Counted from the stretch's first letter, positions 1 to 7,569 are shown. The stretch is DNA of 8,429 nucleotides from Planctomycetota bacterium (GCA_020425915.1 JAGQQZ010000689.1:1-8429); one strand, 5' to 3'. The notes: generated by a model from the letters alone, not told the origin. Program-made: numbers and translations.

Positions 1-126
1 CGGGTACCGCTGGTACGCCCGACCCGCCGATCCTGCGCCGGCGGAGCCGGTCCGAGGCCGCTGAGCGGCGGCGCCGCGGCGCAGCCGGGGAAGGCCTGGG
101 GTCCGTCTGGCCTGCCCCGATTCCAT
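1..126 (-). CDS. Possible divergent gene start, partial (low confidence)
   Basis: On the minus strand an ATG at 126-124 is preceded by a very good Shine-Dalgarno match, GGAGGAG (bases 141-135), 8 bases upstream. The frame then stays open for 42 codons to the left edge. The encoded N-terminus begins MESGQARRTPGLPRLRRGAA and is rich in Arg, Ala, Gly and Pro; I recognise no family. Open frames of this length occur by chance in such G+C-rich DNA. Two other frames here are also open to the edge (minus strand from 235 and plus strand from 1), so openness is weak evidence. The ribosome-binding site is the main support. If real, the gene would be transcribed away from the operon, with both promoters in 127-234. 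Confidence 0.22.
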   Translation of the reverse strand, partial: MESGQARRTPGLPRLRRGAAAQRPRTGSAGAGSAGRAYQRYP

Positions 127-234
127 GAAGTAGGCTCCTCCACCCTTTCGTCCGTGCCCGCCATGGTTCTCCCCGCCTCCCCGCCGTAAGACCCGCGGTC
201 CCGAACCCTCGATGCCAACGCGATCGGATTCCCC
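1..234. other. Upstream region without a secure gene
   Basis: This is the non-coding or weakly coding stretch before the operon. It is very G+C-rich with several short inverted repeats: GTAC at 4-7 and 13-16, and GCCGC/GCGGC at 57-61 and 65-69 around a 3-base loop. Neither repeat is followed by a T run, so I do not call a terminator. No convincing -35/-10 pair is visible. The operon promoter most likely lies here, because the first gene has an in-frame stop (TAA) at 187-189 and no other start between that stop and 235. A possible divergent gene start is listed separately. Confidence 0.5.
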
Positions 235-1434
235 ATGGCCCAGAAGCGCTTGATGATCCTCGGCGCCGGGCCTTTCCAGGTGTACGGCATCCAGCGCGCC
301 GTCGAGCTCGGCTACCACGTGATCACCGTGGATTATCTGCCGGAGAACTTCGGTCATCGAATCTCCCACGAATACGTGAACGCGAGCACGACCGACATCG
401 AGGCGGTCGTCGCGGCCGCGCGGGAGAAGGACATCGACGGGATCGCGACCTTCAGCTCGGACGTCGCGACGCCGACCGTCGCGGCCGTGTCGGAGGCGCT
501 CGACCTGCCCGGCGCACACACCGGCGTGGTCGGCCCGATGGTCGACAAGGCCCGCTTTCGCGCCCTGCAACGCGAGCGCGGCCTCGACGGCCCCGCGTTC
601 GTCGAGGTCGCGTCGGAAGCGGATCTCGAGCGCGTGGCCGCGATGACCCCGCCGGTCATGTTCAAGCCGGTCGACACCTCCGGTTCGCGCGGCGTGACCC
701 GCGTCGACGATCTCTCGGCGGCTTCGATCGCGCGGGCCTACGCGGAGGCCCGGCAGTACTCGCGCTCGTCGCGCGTCTGCGTCGAGGAGTTCGTCGAGGG
801 CGTCGAGGTCGGCGGTGAGGCGTTCATCCGCGATGGCCAGATCGCGTTCGTCACCCCGACCCACAAGCACAAGCGCGAGTTCATCGTCACGGGACACAGC
901 CTGCCGACCAACATCGACGCGTCGCAGCAGGCCGAGGTCGCCCGCCAGGTCGAGATCTCGTGCCGCGAGCTCGGGTACACCAACGGCCCGGTGAACTTCG
1001 ACGTCATGGTCGCCGGTCCGCGCGCCGTCGTGATCGAACTCTCGCCCCGCACCGGCGGCAACGGCATCCCGCAGTTGATCGAACACGCGACCGGCTTCGA
1101 CGTCTACGGCGCCACGGCGCGGCACGCGGTCGGCGACCCGATCGAGGGCCTCGGCGACCACCCGGTCAAGCGGCCGTGTGGTTCGCTCGTGTTCGGCGAT
1201 CTGACCGGAGGGATCCTCGAATCGGTCGCATCGAAGGACGAGGTCCGCGCGGCGCTCCCCGAGATCTTCCTCTTCTTCAACGGTTACTCGGTGGGCGAAC
1301 ACGTCGACGCGTTCGTCCACGGTGGCGCGGGCATGGGCTACGCGCTGTTCGACCTGCCACAGCGCAGCTACGCCGACACCGTCCAGGCCCTCCTCGAAGC
1401 CCTCCACATCCGCACGCGGTCCGACGCTCGATGA
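235..1434 (+). CDS. ATP-grasp carboxylate-amine ligase family protein
   Basis: A 399-residue soluble protein with the architecture of ATP-grasp ligases, which join a carboxylate to an amine (or another nucleophile) through an acyl-phosphate while hydrolysing ATP. The N-terminal Rossmann-like pre-ATP domain opens with MILGAGPFQVYGIQRA (residues 7-22), as in PurK/PurT-like and capsule-locus ATP-grasp proteins. The ATP-binding core has Lys144 in MFKPVDTSGSRG (142-153) with its glycine-rich loop, acidic VEEFVEG (183-189), and metal-binding Asp256 and Glu268 in IELSPRTGGNGIPQLIE (267-283). The GGN-IPQLI-ATG pattern is one I associate with ATP-grasp proteins in surface-polysaccharide clusters. The ATG at 235 is the only start after the upstream in-frame stop at 187, and no clear Shine-Dalgarno precedes it. 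The 3' end overlaps the decarboxylase by ATGA, suggesting the two work together. Both substrates are unknown; an amino acid or amine joined to a sugar acid or small carboxylate is my inference. Confidence 0.85.
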   Translation: MAQKRLMILGAGPFQVYGIQRAVELGYHVITVDYLPENFGHRISHEYVNASTTDIEAVVAAAREKDIDGIATFSSDVATPTVAAVSEALDLPGAHTGVVGPMVDKARFRALQRERGLDGPAFVEVASEADLERVAAMTPPVMFKPVDTSGSRGVTRVDDLSAASIARAYAEARQYSRSSRVCVEEFVEGVEVGGEAFIRDGQIAFVTPTHKHKREFIVTGHSLPTNIDASQQAEVARQVEISCRELGYTNGPVNFDVMVAGPRAVVIELSPRTGGNGIPQLIEHATGFDVYGATARHAVGDPIEGLGDHPVKRPCGSLVFGDLTGGILESVASKDEVRAALPEIFLFFNGYSVGEHVDAFVHGGAGMGYALFDLPQRSYADTVQALLEALHIRTRSDAR

Positions 1435-2660
1435 AACCTTCCCACGACACGCTCGAACGCATCGCACGCGAGCACGGCGACTCGTTCTACCTGCTCGATC
1501 TCGACGCGTTCCGCTCCAACTACCACCGGCTGCGCGACAGCTTCCGCAACCACTACCCGGACACCGAGATCGCGTACTCGTACAAGACGAACTACACGCC
1601 GCGGCTGACCAAGCTCGTCGACTCGTGGGGTGGTTACGCCGAGGTCGTGTCGCGGATGGAATACGACCTCGCGCTGCGGGTCGGCGTCGAACCCGCGCGA
1701 ATCGTGTTCAACGGACCCTACAAGCGGCCGGAAGACGTCGAGTTCGCGCTCGGCAACGGCTCGACCGTGCACGTCGACGCGCCGTGGCAGGCCGACGAGG
1801 TCGCGGCCGTCGCACGACGCGCGTCCGGCAAGGTCCGCGCTGGCGTTCGCGTGACGTTCGACACCGGGACCGGCAAGCCGTCCCGCTTCGGCTGCGACGC
1901 CGACAACGACGCGGAGCTCGTCGCCGTCTTCAAGACGCTGCGCGACGCCGGAGTCCACGTCACCGGTGTGCACTGCCACTTCTCGAACCCCTCGCGCGGT
2001 GTCGACGTCTACCAGCGCGTCGCGAAGCGCATGATCGCGATCGCCGACCGGTTCTTCGGCGACGAGATCCCCGACTACATCGACATCGGGGGCGGCTTCT
2101 TCTCGAACATGAGCGACGAGCTGCGCGCCCAGTTCGACGCGCAGATCCCGACCTACGAACAGTACGGCGATGGCATCGCGCCGCTGTTCGCCGAGCGCTA
2201 CGGCAAGGAAGGCGGTCCGCAGCTGATCCTCGAGCCGGGCGTCTCGATCACCGCCGACATCATGCAGTTCGCGGCGCGCGTCCTCGACGTGCGCCCGGTC
2301 GGTCCGCGGCGGATCGCGCTGGTCGCCGGCAGCATCCACAACATCAAGCCGACGCTGAACGCGAAGAACCTGCCGTTCCAGCTCGTGCGCGGCGGCGATG
2401 GGGCGACGATCGAAGGTCCTTACGACATCGTCGGATACACGTGCATGGAGCACGACCTCCTGTTCGGCGGTGCAGAAGGATCGGTCGGCGTCGGTGACTG
2501 GGCGGTGTTCGACAACGTCGGCGCCTACACCAACGTCATGAAGCCGCCGTTCATCCGCCAACAGGTCCCGATCCTCGCGGTCGAGGGTGGTGAACCGACC
2601 GGCGAAGTCGTCAAGCGCGCCGAGACGCTCGACGACGTGATCTCGACCTACTCGATCTGA
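1431..2660 (+). CDS. Fold-III PLP-dependent amino-acid decarboxylase (LysA/ODC-like)
   Basis: A 409-residue cytosolic enzyme of the alanine-racemase-fold decarboxylase family (diaminopimelate, ornithine, arginine and carboxynorspermidine decarboxylases), close to the usual 400-420 residues. In order: Lys52 in AYSYKTN is the Schiff-base lysine; GVHCHFS (179-185) corresponds to the HxHxGS PLP-stacking segment; DIGGGF (218-223) is the phosphate-binding glycine loop; EPG at 268-270 is the pyridine-nitrogen glutamate motif; YTCMEHD (336-342) carries the C-terminal active-site Cys338; GAY (364-366) is the conserved tyrosine motif. All catalytic landmarks are present, so it should be active, probably as a dimer. 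The Arg usual after EPG is Val271, so the substrate may differ from Lys/Orn-type ones. The ATG at 1431 is chosen because it overlaps the ligase stop and starts just before the family N-terminus; the frame is open further upstream only as a shadow of the ligase gene. The substrate cannot be named. Confidence 0.88.
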   Translation: MKPSHDTLERIAREHGDSFYLLDLDAFRSNYHRLRDSFRNHYPDTEIAYSYKTNYTPRLTKLVDSWGGYAEVVSRMEYDLALRVGVEPARIVFNGPYKRPEDVEFALGNGSTVHVDAPWQADEVAAVARRASGKVRAGVRVTFDTGTGKPSRFGCDADNDAELVAVFKTLRDAGVHVTGVHCHFSNPSRGVDVYQRVAKRMIAIADRFFGDEIPDYIDIGGGFFSNMSDELRAQFDAQIPTYEQYGDGIAPLFAERYGKEGGPQLILEPGVSITADIMQFAARVLDVRPVGPRRIALVAGSIHNIKPTLNAKNLPFQLVRGGDGATIEGPYDIVGYTCMEHDLLFGGAEGSVGVGDWAVFDNVGAYTNVMKPPFIRQQVPILAVEGGEPTGEVVKRAETLDDVISTYSI

Positions 2661-2666
2661 CCGCGG

Positions 2667-3818
2667 ATGGCCGGCGCCGACGACAACGACGGACTGCTCG
2701 TGACCGGCTGCTTCCGGAGCGGCACGACGCTGCTCGAGAAGCTGCTGCACAACCACCCGCAGGTCAGCGTCGCGTCGCAGCCGTGTCCGGTGCTGTACCA
2801 CTACACCAAGGAGGTCTTCCTCGAAGGCCTCGGACTCGAGCGCCGCTACGCGCTCGACCACTTGTTCGGTGAGGACGGCTATCGCAACGAAGACTTCGCC
2901 GCGTTCCTCGAGTCGTGCGCGTTCGACGACGCTCGACTCGCGACGCTGTTCGAGCGGCTCCGGAACTACGGCGTCGGACTCTGGACGCCCGAGGTGTTCC
3001 AGGTCACCGACCGCATCGAGCCCGGCACGTTCCTCGATGTGTTCCTCGGCCTGCAGCGCGCGCTCGGGACGCTGTTCGGCAAGGACGACGCGCGCTGGTT
3101 CGGCTCGAAGGAGATCGTCGCCGAGGAGTACGCGCCGTTCCTGGTCGGCCACGGATCTCGCGTCGTCATCATCGTCCGCGACCCGCGGGACGTGATCACG
3201 TCGCTGAGCTTCCGCCAGCGCGACAACCAGACCGGCAACCAGCGCCCGATCCTGTTCAGCGCGCGCGCCTGGCGCAAGAGCGTCGCGTTCGCACTGTCGT
3301 GCGAGGGCCATCCGAACTTCGCGACGCTGCGCTACGAGGACCTCGTCGCCGATCCAGCGGGCGAGCTGGCGAAGCTCACCGAGTGGCTCGCGATCGATCC
3401 GTACCCGGCAGCCGTCCTCGGCGGCGAGATCCGCGACCAGAACGGCGAGCTGTGGCGGGGCAACTCCTCGTTCCAGGACCGTGTCGGGGTCACCGCGCAG
3501 GGTCGCGGCGGCTTCGAGTCGATCATGCCGCCGGACGTCGCCGAGTACGTCGAGGCGATCTGCGGGCCCGAGATGCGCGCACTCGGCTACGAACGCAAGA
3601 GCGATCGCGGGATCGACCGCGAGCTGCTCGCCGGGTTCCGCGAGCCGTTCGCCGTCGATCACGCGGCGTTCTCGCCCGACTACAGCCACAGCGCGGAGCG
3701 TGTCGCCGCCGAATTGCACCGCGCCGAACTGCTCGCCGCGCCGGATCGCCCCGACGAAGCCGAGCTCCGGCGCTGGTTCCTCGATCCGCGCGCGTGGACG
3801 CGACTGAGGGCGCGATGA
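2667..3818 (+). CDS. PAPS-dependent sulfotransferase (first of two)
   Basis: A 383-residue cytosolic-type sulfotransferase that should transfer sulfate from 3'-phosphoadenylyl sulfate (PAPS) to a hydroxyl or amine. GCFRSGTTLLEKLLHNHP (14-31) is the 5'-phosphosulfate loop. SRVVIIVRDPRDVITSLSF (164-182), with Arg171 and Ser179, is the 3'-phosphate-binding motif. LRYEDLVADP (221-230) and the W-x-x-NSSF segment (263-269) are further features common in bacterial sulfotransferases. After about residue 310 there is an Arg/Ala/Glu-rich tail. There is no signal peptide and no membrane segment. The start lies 6 bases after the decarboxylase stop and places the PAPS loop at the normal distance from the N-terminus. 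The stop overlaps the next ATG (ATGA). The position between the ligase/decarboxylase pair and the glycosyltransferase suggests a glycan, glycolipid or amine acceptor (inference). No PAPS-synthesis genes are in view. Confidence 0.88.
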   Translation: MAGADDNDGLLVTGCFRSGTTLLEKLLHNHPQVSVASQPCPVLYHYTKEVFLEGLGLERRYALDHLFGEDGYRNEDFAAFLESCAFDDARLATLFERLRNYGVGLWTPEVFQVTDRIEPGTFLDVFLGLQRALGTLFGKDDARWFGSKEIVAEEYAPFLVGHGSRVVIIVRDPRDVITSLSFRQRDNQTGNQRPILFSARAWRKSVAFALSCEGHPNFATLRYEDLVADPAGELAKLTEWLAIDPYPAAVLGGEIRDQNGELWRGNSSFQDRVGVTAQGRGGFESIMPPDVAEYVEAICGPEMRALGYERKSDRGIDRELLAGFREPFAVDHAAFSPDYSHSAERVAAELHRAELLAAPDRPDEAELRRWFLDPRAWTRLRAR

Positions 3819-4786
3819 GCGAGATGGTCGTGCAACCCGACTTCACGGTCGTGATCCCGTGCTACAACAGCGCGAGCACGATCGCGGAGGTCATCTCGCG
3901 CGTGACCGAGTTCTTCGACGCCGCGGGGCACCCGTTCGAGATCGTCTGTGTCGACGACGCGTCGCCCGACGACGTCGCGGACGTGATCCTGAAGATTCGC
4001 GAGCGCGACAAGCGCGTGTGCCTGATCCGACACCACCGCAACTACGGCCAGCATCGCAGCGTGCTGACGGGGATGCGCTACGTGCGGGGCAAGTTCGCCG
4101 TCACGATGGACGACGACCTGCAGAACCCGCCCGAGGAGATCCAGAAGCTGATCGACGGCATCGGCGACGCCGACGTCGCGATCGGAATGCCGGAGAACAA
4201 GCAGCACGCGAGCTACCGCAACCTCGGCAGCAACCTGGTCAACGGCATCGTCAAGCTCGCGTTCAAGCCGCCGCCCGGGTACGGCGCATCGTCGTTCCGT
4301 CTGATCCGACGCACCGTCGTCGACCAGATGGCCAACATGCGGACCGTCTACCCCCACCTCGGCAGCATCATCCTGAGCGTGACGCGCCGGATCGTGCAGG
4401 TGGACGTGCGACACGAGCCACGGCGCGTCGGCCGGTCGAACTACAACGTCCGGAAGTTGATCTCGCTCGCCGGCAACCTGCTGATCAACTACACGAAGCT
4501 GCCGATGCGGGTCATGACGCTGACGGGGCTGGCGACGGCGTTCCTCGCGCTCGCGTTCAGCGTCTACATCATCGTCCTCAAGGTCGTGGAGCAACAGCAC
4601 TACGACGCTGGTTGGCCGAGCGTCATCGTCGCGATCGCGTTCTTCGGCGGTCTCAACCTCGTGTCACTGTCGGTGATCGGCGAGTACATCATCCGACTGC
4701 TCAGCGAGACGTCGGGGGCGAGCCAGGTGGTCCTCCGGGCCGAGCACTTCGGCGACGACTCCGAAGACCCCCACGGAGCGAGCTAG
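3815..4786 (+). CDS. Family 2 polyprenyl-phosphate glycosyltransferase, ArnC/GtrB-like
   Basis: A 323-residue membrane-anchored GT-A enzyme expected to move a sugar from a nucleotide sugar to undecaprenyl (polyprenyl) phosphate on the cytoplasmic face. The catalytic domain starts with FTVVIPCYNSASTI (10-23), followed by VCVDDASPDD (44-53) and the DDDLQNPPEEI metal/nucleotide motif (99-109). The segment EPRRVGRSNYNVRKLISLAGN (201-221) is the family's arginine-rich acceptor-side region. Two hydrophobic helices follow, at about 232-255 and 268-292, then a short polar tail; this is the layout of ArnC, GtrB and dolichyl-phosphate mannose synthase relatives. The ATG at 3815 overlaps the sulfotransferase stop and has a modest GAGGG four bases upstream; the longer upstream frame is only a shadow of the sulfotransferase gene. 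The next two genes encode membrane proteins that could use or translocate its lipid-linked sugar. Which sugar is not deducible. Confidence 0.9.
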   Translation: MSEMVVQPDFTVVIPCYNSASTIAEVISRVTEFFDAAGHPFEIVCVDDASPDDVADVILKIRERDKRVCLIRHHRNYGQHRSVLTGMRYVRGKFAVTMDDDLQNPPEEIQKLIDGIGDADVAIGMPENKQHASYRNLGSNLVNGIVKLAFKPPPGYGASSFRLIRRTVVDQMANMRTVYPHLGSIILSVTRRIVQVDVRHEPRRVGRSNYNVRKLISLAGNLLINYTKLPMRVMTLTGLATAFLALAFSVYIIVLKVVEQQHYDAGWPSVIVAIAFFGGLNLVSLSVIGEYIIRLLSETSGASQVVLRAEHFGDDSEDPHGAS

Positions 4787-4792
4787 CCCAAC

Positions 4793-6556
4793 GTGATCGA
4801 GCGCCTTCGGAGAGCACACGACGTCCTGTTCGCCTGGATGGACCGGCGACGCATCCACCGCATCGCGTTCGCGCTCCTGTGGAGCGCGGCACTCTTCGGA
4901 GCGATCCTCGGCACGATGCGGACGACGTTCAAGGCCAACGACAACGTCGGCATCCAGTCGGCGTGCCAGGAGGGCCTCGAGGCGCCGTTCATGTCTCCGG
5001 TGCTCGTGCGCTTCCTGGGCTGGATGTACCAGGACGTGGCGGCCGACGTGCCGTGGTACGGGATCTTCTGCTACGCCTCGTTGTTCTGGGGGTTCGCACT
5101 GCTGATCCATGCGCTCTCCTCGATCCGAGCCGCGCGACCGGTGTTCCTGCCGCTGACGATCCTGCTGTCGATCGTCTACGTGTCGTTCCTGATCCGATGC
5201 GGCTACAACTCGTCGAGCATGCTGCTCAGCGGCATCGCGGTGCTGGCATTCGTCGCGTACATGGCGGCAGGCAGGGCGACCAAGACCGCGATCGCGATGT
5301 GCGCGCTCGGTCTCGCGTTCGCCTTCTTGTTCCGACCGCGTGGTGCGCAGGGCGCGATGGTGTTCGTCGCACCGGCCGTGCTCGCATGGCTGCTGCGGCA
5401 CTGGCGAGCCTTCCCGCTCGCAGCGGTGCTCGTGTTCGCCGCGCCGATCGCCATCGTCAGCACGGTGCACACGATCTGGACGACGAGCTGGATCTCGGAC
5501 GAGTATCGCGACTTCCGCGAGTTCAATCGCAAGCGCGGAAAGTTCCACGCCTACCCGATCGCGAAGGCGAACCTGAACAACCGGGCGCTGTTCAAGGCCA
5601 ACCACTGGTCCGGGAACGAGTATCGACTGTTCACCACGTTCTTCTTCTTCGACGAGGACGTCTGGAACATCGAGACGATCTCGAGGATCTTCGAGATGTC
5701 GGTCGACGTGCCGCTGCGCGGTGGGGCCGCCGAGAAGCTGCACGAACGCTTCCACCAGTTCACGTGGTTCCTACCGGTCGTCCTCGCCGGGTTGTTGTTG
5801 CGCCCGAGGCGGAGGCGAGCCGTGGTCGAGGTCGTCGGGTACCTCGTGTACGTCGGCGCGCTGTCCTTCGTGATGGAGTGGCTACTGCGCTTCCCCGAGC
5901 GAGTCGGTGATTCGATGCTGACGCTCACGGGCATCGGCCTCGCATGGGTCCTGTTCGTCCACGAATCCGAGTCGCGCTGGCGCGAGCTCCGAATTCGGCA
6001 CCTCACACGATGGATGTTCGGCACGTGCCTCGCGGTCGCGACGATCGGCTGGGCAACGCTCGACGCCGCGGCGATCGACTACACGTCGAAGCGGTCGACG
6101 CAGTTCCACGTCATGGAGTCGTGGTTCGACGAGTGGTTCCCTGGGCGCCACGTCCTGGCCCAACCGGCGATCCTGCTCAGCGCCGACCAGGATCCGCTGC
6201 GGGTCTACGACGAGAAGTTCCAACTCGTCCCGACGGGCTGGCAGACGTTCTCGCCGCGGTTCTACGCCCACCTGCGCAAGATCGGGCTCGAGCGGGGCTC
6301 GCAACTGCTGCCGTTCGCGATCGACAACTCGGAGTTCTTCCTCGTGTTCATGCAGCCGCTCGTTCCGCAGATCGTCGACTTCGTGAAACGACAGTACGGC
6401 GTCCAGGTGAAGGTCCGTGAGTTCCCTGGGCTGAGCAACATCCGGTTCCGAGTCTTCCAACTCGTCGTCGATCCCGACCCCATCCCGGAAGGCGTCCGCT
6501 ATCGGGTCGAGGAAATGGACACACGTTTCGACGTGAACGGGCTCGGTCCGAAATGA
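4793..6556 (+). CDS. Multi-pass membrane protein, GT-C-like, of surface-glycan loci
   Basis: A 587-residue integral membrane protein with about ten hydrophobic helices (roughly 22-41, 88-108, 116-135, 141-160, 165-180, 186-202, 206-226, 324-337, 344-361, 375-389 and 408-427) and a soluble C-terminal part (about 430-587). The Arg-rich N-terminus before helix 1 places the first loop outside. That loop carries FKANDN (46-51), the position where GT-C glycosyltransferases have their acidic catalytic pair. A second large loop (about 230-320) contains FNRKRGKFHAYPIAKAN (244-260) and a W-x-x-NEY...FFFFDED region (272-289). Both resemble uncharacterised membrane proteins I associate with polysaccharide clusters. 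It may transfer a sugar from the lipid carrier made by its upstream neighbour, but no function is proven. The start is GTG at 4793 with GGAG 14 bases upstream; ATG 4838 is a less likely alternative with no ribosome-binding site. The stop overlaps the next gene. Confidence 0.7.
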   Translation: MIERLRRAHDVLFAWMDRRRIHRIAFALLWSAALFGAILGTMRTTFKANDNVGIQSACQEGLEAPFMSPVLVRFLGWMYQDVAADVPWYGIFCYASLFWGFALLIHALSSIRAARPVFLPLTILLSIVYVSFLIRCGYNSSSMLLSGIAVLAFVAYMAAGRATKTAIAMCALGLAFAFLFRPRGAQGAMVFVAPAVLAWLLRHWRAFPLAAVLVFAAPIAIVSTVHTIWTTSWISDEYRDFREFNRKRGKFHAYPIAKANLNNRALFKANHWSGNEYRLFTTFFFFDEDVWNIETISRIFEMSVDVPLRGGAAEKLHERFHQFTWFLPVVLAGLLLRPRRRRAVVEVVGYLVYVGALSFVMEWLLRFPERVGDSMLTLTGIGLAWVLFVHESESRWRELRIRHLTRWMFGTCLAVATIGWATLDAAAIDYTSKRSTQFHVMESWFDEWFPGRHVLAQPAILLSADQDPLRVYDEKFQLVPTGWQTFSPRFYAHLRKIGLERGSQLLPFAIDNSEFFLVFMQPLVPQIVDFVKRQYGVQVKVREFPGLSNIRFRVFQLVVDPDPIPEGVRYRVEEMDTRFDVNGLGPK

Positions 6557-7569
6557 CGCATCCGACTCGCAGGGGTCGGGCGCTCCGCAAGCTCGCGCTC
6601 CGGCTCGTCGCACTCGTCGCGCTGTTCTGGATCATTGCTTCGATCGTCGATCTCCACGAGGTCGCGGACTCGCTCGGTGCATTCTCACCGGGCATCATCG
6701 CGCTCGGGTTCGGACTCGGACTGCTGCGCGCGTTCTTGCTGAGCGTTCGGTGGCGGATCCTCGACGAAGCCGGCATCGCCGAGCGCGAGGCCGCGCTCGG
6801 GCATCCGCTCACGCATCTGCGGCAGTGGCAGTACTTCCGGTATCGGCTCGCGAACGCGACGTTCAACCTGTTCCTGCCGACGGCGGTCGGCGCCGACGTC
6901 GCGCGAGCGGCGCTGATGGCGAGCGAGGTCGCCGACGACCGCACGCGCCGGGTGCTCGTGATCCTGTTCGATCGAATCATCGGACTCGTGTCGATCGGCG
7001 TGCTCGGCCTGATCGCGGGGATCATCGCGCCGAACCTCGCCCACAAGGAGAAGTACGTCACCGCGATCGCGATCCTCAACGTCGTGCTGTTCTCGATCCT
7101 CGCGCTCGGGTTCTCCGGATGGGTCCGCACGCTCGCGCACGGGATCTTCCGCCGACTCGGCTCGCCCGGGGTCAAACTGTCCCGCACGACGGACGCGATC
7201 GGCGAGTGCTTCGACACGTTCCTGCGCCACAAGCGCCACGTCATGGCGGCAACCGCGGTGTGCATCGCGGTGCACGCGACGTCGTTCGTGCTCGTCTGGC
7301 TGGCCGCGTTTGCCCTCGGCGTGGAGCTCTCCTACGCTACGCTCGCGATCGTGACGACGATCAGCTGGGTGATCGTCCTCGTCCCGGTGACGATCGGTGG
7401 CCTCGGCCTCCGAGAAGTCGCGTTCGTGGTCTTGCTCGCGCCGCAGGGCGTCAGTGAGGCCGATGCCACCGCCCTCTCGCTGTTCCAGTTCGCCGTCATC
7501 GTCATGGTCGGCATCGCCGGCATCCCGGTGACGGTGTTCGGCAAGGCGTCTCGAACCACCGCTGATTGA
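6553..7569 (+). CDS. Lysylphosphatidylglycerol synthase-type TM (flippase-like) protein
   Basis: A 338-residue integral membrane protein of the family containing the MprF flippase domain, archaeal AglD and the UPF0104 group; the typical length is 300-340. Family signatures are clear: FNLFLPTAVGADVARA (104-119), then LFDRIIGLVSI (138-148), and near the C-terminus VPVTIGGLGLREVAF (277-291). Hydrophobic helices lie at about 12-32, 47-66, 142-162, 168-187, 233-257, 262-281 and 306-329. No soluble lysyl-transferase domain follows, so it is not a full MprF. Members are common in polysaccharide and glycolipid loci, where they are presumed to translocate lipids or lipid-linked sugars; the exact substrate is rarely known. 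Here it follows the polyprenyl-phosphate glycosyltransferase and the GT-C-like protein, which favours a role in presenting a lipid-linked sugar on the outer face (inference). The ATG overlaps the preceding stop by four bases, and no separate Shine-Dalgarno is seen. Confidence 0.87.
   Translation: MTHPTRRGRALRKLALRLVALVALFWIIASIVDLHEVADSLGAFSPGIIALGFGLGLLRAFLLSVRWRILDEAGIAEREAALGHPLTHLRQWQYFRYRLANATFNLFLPTAVGADVARAALMASEVADDRTRRVLVILFDRIIGLVSIGVLGLIAGIIAPNLAHKEKYVTAIAILNVVLFSILALGFSGWVRTLAHGIFRRLGSPGVKLSRTTDAIGECFDTFLRHKRHVMAATAVCIAVHATSFVLVWLAAFALGVELSYATLAIVTTISWVIVLVPVTIGGLGLREVAFVVLLAPQGVSEADATALSLFQFAVIVMVGIAGIPVTVFGKASRTTAD

Noticed and set aside
2..64. Possible C-terminal tail of an upstream plus-strand gene (GYRWYARPADPAPAEPVRGR then stop)
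   Set aside because: It looks protein-like but is only 20 codons, matches no family I can name, and competes with the antisense reading that has a ribosome-binding site.
57..85. Inverted repeats resembling a terminator stem
   Set aside because: The clear stem is only 5 bp, the surrounding sequence is GC repeats that pair in many ways, and no T tract follows.
960..1430. N-terminal extension of the decarboxylase frame by 157 codons
   Set aside because: The extra part is Arg-rich shadow of the ligase gene. The decarboxylase family N-terminus begins right after the ATG at 1431.
1368..3719. A very long (783-codon) open frame on the minus strand opposite the decarboxylase and first sulfotransferase
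   Set aside because: It mirrors the codon pattern of the two well-supported plus-strand genes, spans their junction, is dominated by Arg, Val, Asp and Glu, and shows no recognisable domain. Such antisense frames are expected in DNA this rich in G+C.
5637..5656. Repeated TTC codons (four consecutive Phe) as a possible repeat or slippage site
   Set aside because: The frame is uninterrupted, and the aromatic run falls in a loop segment that looks conserved in related membrane proteins.
3859..5910. A 683-codon plus-strand frame crossing the glycosyltransferase and membrane-protein genes
   Set aside because: It is Arg/Ala/Pro-rich out-of-frame translation over two genes with clear family motifs, so it is a shadow.
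6553..7569. Assignment as MprF (lysylphosphatidylglycerol synthase)
   Set aside because: Only the transmembrane part is present; the C-terminal aminoacyl-transferase domain is missing and the next gene is a sulfotransferase.
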